Assembly (NCBI GenBank): GCA_019359235.1
Contig: JAHHHT010000001.1
Coordinates: 496,001 to 560,000, forward strand
From: Oscillatoria princeps RMCB-10
Lineage (GTDB): Bacteria; Cyanobacteriota; Cyanobacteriia; Cyanobacteriales; Oscillatoriaceae
Length of the DNA: 64,000 nt
Direction: 5' to 3'
Shown here: positions 57,086 to 64,000 of the stretch, in pieces
Layout of the letters: each line of letters opens with the position of its first letter
Numbering within the stretch: position 1 is the stretch's first letter
Made by a program: the position numbers and the translations under genes
The notes under the pieces: generated by a model
Told to the model about the DNA's origin: nothing
Database searches by the model: none
Seen by the model: only the letters and a program-made list of their open reading frames with translations

Positions 57086-60000
57086 TTAGCCATGAGCTTC
57101 CAAAAGTTGAGAGACGACCTGTAACAGCTGAGCTTCACTGTAAGGCTTCGTGAAGTAATGAGAAGCGCCCAATTCCAGCGCTGTTTGCCGGTGTTTAGCG
57201 CCGCTGCGGGAGGTGAGCATGGCTACGGGAAGGCTGGCTAATTGGGAGTCGGATTTTATCGCCCGCAGCAGTTCAAATCCATCCATGCGGGGCATTTCAA
57301 TATCGGCGATGACTAGGGAGCAATCCAGACCGCTTTGCAACTTTTCCAGGGCCTCCTGGCCATCTTTGGCGTGAACCACCCGGTAGCGAGCCCGATTCAG
57401 GGTCAGTGCCAGCATCTGGCGGATGGTGTAAGAGTCGTCCACGACCAAAATTTGCGCCGGCAACCAGGATGGCTGTAGAGATTGGGAGCCGGGATTTGGG
57501 GATTGGGGGATTGGAATTGCGCCTGGAGAGGGGGCGTTTGCCGGAATTTGTGGGGGCGCTTGGTGCCGCGCCCCTAGAGTGCGGGTCTGAAATTGGCCAA
57601 TTAGATCGTCCACATCCAGAATGCTGACGGCACGGCCATCTCCGAGAATCGTGCAGCCAAGGATGCCGTGAGGTTTAGACAGGGGTGCCGGCAAAGGTTT
57701 GACGACGATTTCTTGCTGGCCGACCAGGCGCTCAACCGCTGTGGCCAGAATGCCCTCACTGGAAGCTAGGACGATTACGGGGATGTGGTCTTGGGCGATG
57801 GGGTCGGGAGACGGGCCATCGGGATGGGGAATGCTGTATTTGACCAGTTCCTGCAGGCGCACGAGGCGGATAAACTCCCCCCGCCAGCGCAACATGGGCT
57901 GCGTGCCGGCCATGTGGATCTGGTGCCCTTCCAGGTGGAGAATCTCCTCGACGGCATCCAGGGGGACGGCTACGGTATTGCGGTCGGTTCGCACCAGCAA
58001 AGCGTCTGCGATGGACAGCATCAGGGGCAGCTTCAGGATAAAACTGGTGCCTTTCCCAACGCGGGAGTCCACTTTCACCGTTCCCCGGACAAGCCGCAGA
58101 TTGGTGCGAACCACATCCAAACCCACTCCCCGACCGGAAAGTTCGGTAACATCACCGGCAGTGGTCAGCCCGGGCCAGAACAAAAATTCATAAAGTTCAG
58201 CGCTGGAAAGGTCGCGGGCTTGCTCAGGCGTGATATAATTATTTTGCACAATTCGCAGGCGAATCGCTTCCGGGTCAATTCCCCTGCCGTCATCGCTGAC
58301 AGTAATGATGGTTTTGCCGCCTTGATGGCGGGCTTCGATTTCAATTTGGCCGGTTGCCGGCTTCCCTGCTGCCTTGCGCACGGAAGGCGGTTCAATTCCG
58401 TGATCGAAGGCATTGCGCACGAGATGGACTAAAGGATCGCGCAGGGCGTCGAGCAAGCTTTCATCAATTTTGGTGTCGCGCCCGAAAAGCAGCAAATTCA
58501 CCTGTTTGTGGTGGGTGTGACACAGATCCCGCACCGCTCTGGGCAGGTGATCCACCGCCCGGCTGAAAGGCACCACCCGCAACTGCATCACCCGCGCTCG
58601 CAAGTCGTCGCAAATGCGGCGCAGGTGATCTGTGCTGCGCTCGAACTTGGTGGCCAGTTCGTCAATTTTGCTGGCCGACTGGGCGATGGCTTGGGTTGTC
58701 TCAATCACTTCCCCCGCAGTGGAGTGGAATTCTGTATACTCGTCCATCTCCAAAGGATCGAAGAAAGCGGTAACAGGCAATGGGGCGCTGGGAGCTGGAA
58801 TATCTAAGGGCGTTCGGTTCCCCCCTGCGGGGCTGGGGCAGGCACGGGGGCCTGCCCCTACAGTACCCCGCACCCCACTGCCGGCGAGCCGGTCATACTC
58901 TTCCCGCAGCTGGCTTCCGTACTGATTTAAATCTAAAATTTTTCGCCGGATGCGCCTCACTTCATTTCGCAGCTGCGATTCCTGAAGTTCTAAATTTGTC
59001 CGGTTAATCACTAACTCTCCCACGAGATTGATTAACTCCGTCAGGCGTTCCAAGTCAACCCGGATGGTGGGCCGCGCTTCCACCGGCACGGGCACTCCTG
59101 CCCTTGTGGGGCGCTGCATTTGTGCCGGCATCTCTGACTCGCCAGCAGAGTCTGTCCGCAGCAATTCTTCACCCCCACGGAATTCCGCCGAAGCAGATTC
59201 TGTGACGGAGTAATTATCAGCGCTCAAAAATGAATCCGTGTTTTCTCTTAATTCCTCATTCCCGATTTCGCTCCGATCGCTGAACTCCTCACTCCCCCCT
59301 TTTTCTATCACACTTCGCGCAACGACAATCGGCTCTCCAGCACACACTTGTTCGCGGGCGACTTGCAAGCAAAGTGCAATCTCCCTGCCAGACGTTTGCA
59401 GCAGTTCCGCACTCAAATCGGGAGTTTGAATCAAGGAGCGCAACCTCTCAGCAATTTGGCCATATTCCGGCAGATTTAGCATGCCGGCAACCCCTGACAG
59501 CTGGTAATAAATCTCGCTGACGGCGCGGACGGTTTGCTCCAGGGTTTCTGGCAAAACTTGCGAAATCTCAGTTTCTAAACGGTTGAGAACCGGCGGCAAA
59601 TCGCGCTCAAAAATCGCCTGGATCACCGGCGCGATGGAACTGCCGGCAGCAACCGAGGTTTGCGGCGGCTCTTTTTTGCCGTACTTGGCTTCCAGTTCGG
59701 CTTTGAGCTGGGAGATCGCCAAATACGGTTCAGAATCCATGTTTTCGGATGCTTCCGCACTCTCACTTGGCGGGAGGGGCGAGCCAGCCGGTGAGGAATT
59801 TCCGGGTAAAACCGGTAAACTGTCACCCGGAGGCTTCGCCCCTACCTGAATTGTGCCGGCAATCCTTCTCAGACAATCCACTCCGCGCAAGAGAGCTGTT
59901 ACCGTTTCCCGGTCTAAGTGGGACAGGTCCGCCTTATCCCGCAAAATCGCAAAACAGTCTTCTAAAGCGTGAGCCGCCTGAGCGAGCGTTTCAAAACCAA

Positions 60001-60181
60001 ACATCCGAGCCGAACCCTTAATCGAATGGGCGGCTCGGAACATCTCCTTAACCAATTGCAGTCGCGTCTCGCCGGTGCCCCCGCTTTCCATCGCCAGCAA
60101 ATTCGTTTCCAGCAATTGCAGAAATTCCTGCGTCTCGGCGATAAATACGCCGATTAGTTGGTTGAAGTCGTCGGAATTCAT
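57086..60181 (-). CDS. Hybrid chemotaxis kinase CheA with one active and one degenerate HPt, plus receiver
   Basis: 1031 residues. HPt1 with His52 in FRAAHSIKGSARMFG. A second HPt-like helical domain (about 187-285), where the equivalent site reads YYQLSGVAGMLN, so the phospho-acceptor histidine is Tyr. Dimerisation region from about 372 (IRVDLERLTELINLVGELVINR), interrupted by a low-complexity insertion (about 434-460). ATPase N box HLVRNAFDHGIE (about 586), G1 VSDDGRGID, G2 SGRGVGLDVV (about 682); CheW-like domain (about 720-865); receiver with DD915-916, Asp960 and Lys1012. Like PilL/Hmp-type CheA of type IV pilus systems. The frame is complete. Confidence 0.93.
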   Translation of the reverse strand: MNSDDFNQLIGVFIAETQEFLQLLETNLLAMESGGTGETRLQLVKEMFRAAHSIKGSARMFGFETLAQAAHALEDCFAILRDKADLSHLDRETVTALLRGVDCLRRIAGTIQVGAKPPGDSLPVLPGNSSPAGSPLPPSESAEASENMDSEPYLAISQLKAELEAKYGKKEPPQTSVAAGSSIAPVIQAIFERDLPPVLNRLETEISQVLPETLEQTVRAVSEIYYQLSGVAGMLNLPEYGQIAERLRSLIQTPDLSAELLQTSGREIALCLQVAREQVCAGEPIVVARSVIEKGGSEEFSDRSEIGNEELRENTDSFLSADNYSVTESASAEFRGGEELLRTDSAGESEMPAQMQRPTRAGVPVPVEARPTIRVDLERLTELINLVGELVINRTNLELQESQLRNEVRRIRRKILDLNQYGSQLREEYDRLAGSGVRGTVGAGPRACPSPAGGNRTPLDIPAPSAPLPVTAFFDPLEMDEYTEFHSTAGEVIETTQAIAQSASKIDELATKFERSTDHLRRICDDLRARVMQLRVVPFSRAVDHLPRAVRDLCHTHHKQVNLLLFGRDTKIDESLLDALRDPLVHLVRNAFDHGIEPPSVRKAAGKPATGQIEIEARHQGGKTIITVSDDGRGIDPEAIRLRIVQNNYITPEQARDLSSAELYEFLFWPGLTTAGDVTELSGRGVGLDVVRTNLRLVRGTVKVDSRVGKGTSFILKLPLMLSIADALLVRTDRNTVAVPLDAVEEILHLEGHQIHMAGTQPMLRWRGEFIRLVRLQELVKYSIPHPDGPSPDPIAQDHIPVIVLASSEGILATAVERLVGQQEIVVKPLPAPLSKPHGILGCTILGDGRAVSILDVDDLIGQFQTRTLGARHQAPPQIPANAPSPGAIPIPQSPNPGSQSLQPSWLPAQILVVDDSYTIRQMLALTLNRARYRVVHAKDGQEALEKLQSGLDCSLVIADIEMPRMDGFELLRAIKSDSQLASLPVAMLTSRSGAKHRQTALELGASHYFTKPYSEAQLLQVVSQLLEAHG
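58835..58858. repeat. GGGGCAGGC hairpin inserted in the cheA dimerisation region
   Basis: Arms GGGGCAGGC / GCCTGCCCC; with its flanks it encodes GAGPRACPSPAGG. The same wording occurs in the hybrid kinase linker near 22825-22850 and, more diverged, in the GAF kinase near 34284-34370. Confidence 0.7.
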
Positions 60182-60199
60182 CGTTATCTCTGTTAGGCG

Positions 60200-60965
60200 C
60201 TAGTTGCTAATTGTTGGCGCGAAGGGCGGGGCGGAGTAGAGGGAGAGGGGGGGCAGGTTTTTCTGGCTTCTGGCTTCTGGCTTTTTCCCTAACTGCGAAA
60301 ATTCCCCACCGAATTTTGCAGCTGATTGACTGCGGAAAGCCAACCCGTCGAGGGAGGAGCGCACCTCCATAGATTTTTGGGCGGTGGTGGTGGAAATGTC
60401 GCTGACTTGCTGCATGCTGGCAGAAACTTCTTCCGCAAAAACAACCTGCTTGCTGGCCGCGCGGGTGATATTGTGCACGAGGGCGTTAATCTCCCGGCTG
60501 ACTTCGATGATAGCAATCAAATGGGTCTTGGCTTGGGCAGCCAGCTGAGTGCCGGCAACCACCTCTTGCGTTCCGGCGTCCATCGCCTCCATCACCCGTC
60601 CTATTTCGCTCCTGATTTGCAAGGGCAATCTCCGATATTTCTTCGGTTGCGCCGGCAGACCGCTCCGCCAGCTTGCGGACTTCCTCCGCCACCACGGCGA
60701 ACCCCAGCCCGTGCTCGTTGGAGAGGGGCAGCTTCTATGGTAGCATTGAGCGCTAGCAAGTTGGTTTGGGCGGCGATTTGACCAAACGACGTTACTATTT
60801 TACCGATTTGTTGGGAACTTTCTCCCAAGCGCTTTATCATCTTCGAGGTTTGGGAAATGGTGTGCCGCAGTTCGTTAATCCCTTCTCCCACCCGCTCTCC
60901 GGCTCCCCCACCGGCGCTGGCGGTCTCCGACGCCTGTTTGGCAACTTTTTCTGCCCGTTGCTTAG
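60200..60965 (-). pseudogene. Chemoreceptor remnant, two frameshifts and missing 5' end
   Basis: Minus-strand similarity to the last 260 residues of the receptor at 61102, in three frame segments: RAEKVAKQASETASAGG...INELRHTISQ...[13 protein letters not shown] (about 60965-60728), then [27 protein letters not shown] (about 60695-60615), then IRSEIGRVMEAMDAG...[21 protein letters not shown] (60619-60300). The frame changes near 60725 and near 60615. The 5' side stops abruptly at a dispersed repeat (60961-61068), so the sensor half is missing. After about 60290 the tail is unrelated. It is the only copy of this receptor next to cheA and is certainly non-functional as written. Confidence 0.85.
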
Positions 60966-61068
60966 GTTAGGACATTAGACCTTGAGGCTAGGGTTTCTGG
61001 GAAGGACGCTGTGGCGTCCCGCTTCGCTATCGGAGGGAACGCAATTCCTACGTCCGCGCCCTAAGTAA
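60961..61068. repeat. Element C-related repeat at the chemoreceptor breakpoint
   Basis: Begins CTTAGGTTAGGACATTAGACC and ends with CGGAGGGAACGCAATTC...CGCCCTAAGT (61031-61066). The first block matches 26854-26866, and the last 37 bases match 27206-27242 with one mismatch. Sits exactly where the chemoreceptor remnant loses its homology. Confidence 0.65.
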
Positions 61069-61101
61069 CATGCCGGTGGGAAGGCGGAAGTTCTGGCGGG
61101 A

Positions 61102-64000
61102 TTAGGTGCTGAAGTGCTGCACTGAACGCTGCAATTCACTGACGGTGGTGGCTAACCCATCCAGGGAAGCGGTCACGTCTCGGGATTTTTGTGCTGTGGT
61201 GGTGGAAATCGCAGCCACGTTCTGCATGCTGGCAGAAATGTCTTCAGCAGAAATAACCTGCGCTTGGGAGGCGCGGGTGATAGTTTGAATGAGGCAGTTA
61301 ATCTCCTGGCTGACTTCCATGATAGCAATCAAGTGGGTTTTGGCTTCTGCCGCCAGAGACGTGCCGACGACTACTTCTCGGGTGCCTGCTTCCATCGCTT
61401 CCATCACCCGCCCGACTTCGCTCCTGATCTGCTCGACAATATCGGAGATTTCTTCGGTGGCTTCTGCGGAGCGTTCGGCGAGCTTGCGGACTTCCTCGGC
61501 GACAACGGCAAACCCCAGCCCCTGTTCGCCGGCACGGGCGGCTTCAATGGTGGCGTTGAGTGCCAGCAAGTTAGTTTGGGAGGCTATTTTGGAGATAGAG
61601 GTGACGATTTTGCCGATTTGTTGGGAGCTCTCTCCCAGGCGTTTCATCATCTTGCCGGTTTGGGAAATGGTCTGGCGCAGTTCGTTAATTCCTGACACGG
61701 TGCGGTCTACGGCTAGCCCGCCGGCGCGGGCTGTTTGGGCGGCTTGTTGGGCGACTCGCTCTGCTTTTTGCGAGATGTCAGAAACTTCTTTGATAGAGTT
61801 GACAGTTCGGTCGATTTGCTGTAAGGCGCTTTCAATCTGTTGCGCTTGATGGCCGGCTTGTTTGGCCAGTTCATTGGTGTCGCTAATCGATGCGGCAGAC
61901 TGATCGCGCACCCCTTCAGCCACATCCTGAATGCCGGTGACAACTTGCCGCAAAGACTCAATCAGGAAGTTGAAGGATTCCGCAACCGCTGCCAGGATAC
62001 TGTCGGACACCGGCGCTGTCACGGTCAGGTCACCTTTGGCTGCGCCTTGGATTTCATTTAACAGGTTCTCGACTTGTTGGGTGAGGGAATCGGCTTCGGC
62101 TTTCCTTTCTGCCGCTAATTTTTCCAGCCTGTCTTCGGCGAGTTTGCGGTCAGTGATGTCAAAGCGAATCCCAATATATTTGACAATTTTGCCGCCCGGG
62201 TCAAAAATTGGCGCAATCGTGGTGTTCACCCAGTAAAATGATCCATCTTTGCGCTTATTTTTGATTTCTCCTTGCCAGACTCTGCCGCGAGAGATCGTGG
62301 CCCACATGTCTTTAAAAAAGGACTTGGGGTGATAGCCGGAGTTGATAATACGGTGGGTTTGCCCTAATATCTCTTCGCAGCTGTAGCCGGCGATCTCACA
62401 AAACCGGTCGTTGGCAAAAGTAATGGTTCCTTTTAAATCGGTTTCGCTGACAATCGCCGCCTTGTCGAGGGCATTCTGCCTGGTTTTCAGTTCCTCAGCC
62501 ATGCGGTTTTGCTCTTGCGCCAGCTGTTTGAGGCGCTCCTCTGTCCGCTTGTTTTCGGTGATGTCGTGAGCGATGGCGTAGAGCAATTGCTGTGCCGGGT
62601 CGGGCTTTGTAGTCCACGCCAGCCAGCGGTAGGAGCCATCTTTGCAGCGGTAGCGATTTTCAAAGTAGAGCGAGGTCAGGCCGGTGGCCAGTTTTTGCGC
62701 TTCGCCAATGGTCGCTTCCCGGTCGTCCGGATGGACAAGCTCGATAAATGCAATGCCTGCCAGTTCCTCTGGCGTGTAGCCCAGGGTGGTTGCCCACGCC
62801 GGGTTGAGGCGTTTGAAATTGCCATTCATATCGGCAATGCACAGCAGGTCGAGAGAGAGGGTGAAAAAGCCGTCGCGCTCTTGTTCTGCCCGCTTGCGCT
62901 CGGTGATGTCGATTCCCATCTCCACCACTAGCAGCCTGCCATCGATGTCACAGAATGGGTAATCGTAAATCTGGTAGGTGCGGCCTGTGTTTGCGTCCAG
63001 CCACTCCCAGGTTTGCGGGGTTTTGGTGTCGAAAACCCGGAAAGTGGGGCACTCCTCGCAAGGCTCTTGCCGACCGGCAATCGTGGCGTAACAGGCTTTG
63101 CCCGAGGGCTCCCCAAACTGCTCCCGGAACTGCCGGTTGGCCAAGGGCACCGAATAATCGGGTGCCTGGAGGTACAGGAAGGCGGGAATGCCGTCAACTA
63201 GGGAGCGCAAACGCTGCCGCTCTGCCTGCAATGCCGCCTCCGCCTGTTTCCGCTCGCTGATGTCGGTAAAGATGGCAATGATTCCCAGCTGTTCGCCCCT
63301 GTCATCTTTAACGGCGGTGCTGCGCAGAAACGCCGGCTTTGAAACGCTGGTGCGAGTGCGGATCTCTATCTCGCCGCTCCAAGATTTGCCCCCGATTGCG
63401 GCAGCGATGGCAACTCTTGCTATTTCCGGATCGTTAAACACCGCCTTTTGCCCCCCCGAGAAGCTCAGCCGCTCGGCGGTTGCGTATTCAAACAGCTCCG
63501 AGAACGCTTTGTTTTGATAGATGGCGGTGCCGGTCATGTCGGCAATCAAGATGGCGTCACCGGCAGATTCCACTGCTTGTGTCACCCGCTGCAGGGACTC
63601 GATTAATCGCGTCTTTTCTTCTTCCGCCCGCTTGCGGTCGCTCATATCCCGGGCGATGGTGGAAATAAACTCAACCTCCCCACTTTCCGATTTGTGCGCC
63701 ACAATTACCTGGGAGACAGGAATCTCCGGACTGTTGCGGTACTGCAAAACAGTTTCGCCCCTCCAGACGCCGTTTTTGATTGCGCTTGGCAGCCCTATGT
63801 TTAAAATCAGTTCAGCTGCCGACTCGGCGCAGAATTCAGAGTTGTGGATGCCGGAAATATCCTCATTTTCCCCAATCCCCAGCAAACGCCTGCCAGCCCG
63901 ATTGATATAAAGTGAGTATCCATCGGTGCCGGCGGTGCCCACGCAGTCTGAGGTCATCTCCAGAATGTCAGCCAGGCGCTTCAGGGACGCTTCTGAGCGC
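61102..64000 (-). CDS. PAS-rich methyl-accepting chemotaxis protein (5' end outside window)
   Basis: Open to the window edge: upstream of the ATG at 63957 the frame continues [14 protein letters not shown], so the true start lies beyond 64000. At least 966 residues are visible. Five PAS/PAC units in series (PAC ends [60 protein letters not shown]). The third has a cysteine cluster ([18 protein letters not shown]) of unknown use. A HAMP-like region ([25 protein letters not shown]) leads into the signalling domain with tip [37 protein letters not shown]. Soluble in the visible part. Probably the input for the CheA at 57086. Confidence 0.9.
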   Translation of the reverse strand, partial: RSEASLKRLADILEMTSDCVGTAGTDGYSLYINRAGRRLLGIGENEDISGIHNSEFCAESAAELILNIGLPSAIKNGVWRGETVLQYRNSPEIPVSQVIVAHKSESGEVEFISTIARDMSDRKRAEEEKTRLIESLQRVTQAVESAGDAILIADMTGTAIYQNKAFSELFEYATAERLSFSGGQKAVFNDPEIARVAIAAAIGGKSWSGEIEIRTRTSVSKPAFLRSTAVKDDRGEQLGIIAIFTDISERKQAEAALQAERQRLRSLVDGIPAFLYLQAPDYSVPLANRQFREQFGEPSGKACYATIAGRQEPCEECPTFRVFDTKTPQTWEWLDANTGRTYQIYDYPFCDIDGRLLVVEMGIDITERKRAEQERDGFFTLSLDLLCIADMNGNFKRLNPAWATTLGYTPEELAGIAFIELVHPDDREATIGEAQKLATGLTSLYFENRYRCKDGSYRWLAWTTKPDPAQQLLYAIAHDITENKRTEERLKQLAQEQNRMAEELKTRQNALDKAAIVSETDLKGTITFANDRFCEIAGYSCEEILGQTHRIINSGYHPKSFFKDMWATISRGRVWQGEIKNKRKDGSFYWVNTTIAPIFDPGGKIVKYIGIRFDITDRKLAEDRLEKLAAERKAEADSLTQQVENLLNEIQGAAKGDLTVTAPVSDSILAAVAESFNFLIESLRQVVTGIQDVAEGVRDQSAASISDTNELAKQAGHQAQQIESALQQIDRTVNSIKEVSDISQKAERVAQQAAQTARAGGLAVDRTVSGINELRQTISQTGKMMKRLGESSQQIGKIVTSISKIASQTNLLALNATIEAARAGEQGLGFAVVAEEVRKLAERSAEATEEISDIVEQIRSEVGRVMEAMEAGTREVVVGTSLAAEAKTHLIAIMEVSQEINCLIQTITRASQAQVISAEDISASMQNVAAISTTTAQKSRDVTASLDGLATTVSELQRSVQHFST

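Noticed and set aside
1-64000. tRNA, rRNA or CRISPR arrays
   Set aside because: No T-loop/acceptor pattern, rRNA-like sequence or regularly spaced direct repeats with unique spacers was found by eye; tandem arrays present have no unique spacers.

Overview
The window is chromosomal DNA of a cyanobacterium, most likely a filamentous, motile, Oscillatoria/Microcoleus-like one. Four things suggest this: the ribosomal gene order L3-L4-L23-L2-S19-L22-S3-L16-L29-S17-L14-L24-L5-S8-L6-L18-S5-L15-SecY-Adk-IF1, with no S10, S14 or L30; ndhN of photosynthetic NDH-1; the clock-associated ldpA and the plastid-related ycf45-type ATPase; and many small palindromic dispersed repeats of the kind common in filamentous cyanobacteria. 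No rRNA, tRNA or CRISPR array was seen.

Layout. 1-12.1 kb (minus strand): a long ribosomal protein operon ending in secY, adk and infA. Its spacers are unusually wide and carry dispersed repeats and heptamer microsatellites. 12.6-13.1 kb (plus): ndhN, divergent from the operon. 13.1-27.9 kb: an insertion-like region of signalling genes and repeats. It holds three paralogous cytosolic von Willebrand A (vWA) proteins, a small coiled-coil protein, a giant poly-HAMP hybrid histidine kinase broken by a frameshift, and a REC-PAS-kinase gene broken by an in-frame TAG. It ends in a 1.6-kb nest of MITE-like elements. 27.9-31.1 kb: ldpA and the ycf45/R3H ATPase, which usually sit next to ndhN. 31.2-36 kb: a single-domain response regulator (minus) and a GAF/PAS sensor kinase (plus).

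37.2-51.8 kb (plus) is a complete chemosensory operon: CheR-TPR, tandem CheW, three membrane chemoreceptors without an evident HAMP domain, hybrid CheA with two HPt domains, and CheB. 52.2-55.9 kb holds a protein of unknown function, a PEP-CTERM surface protein interrupted by an in-frame TAA, and an O-antigen-polymerase-like membrane protein. 56.4-64 kb (minus) is a second chemosensory module: a PAS chemoreceptor that runs off the window, the wreck of a second receptor, a hybrid CheA with one good and one degenerate HPt, and CheW.

How it works together: the two che modules probably control surface motility (type IV pili/gliding or phototaxis) through receiver domains fused to the CheA proteins. 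Only the first module has both adaptation enzymes (CheR and CheB). The most unusual features are the interrupted ndhN-ldpA neighbourhood, several interrupted regulatory genes, one MITE inserted in another with the empty site visible elsewhere in the same window, and small palindromes that have colonised interdomain linkers of signalling genes.
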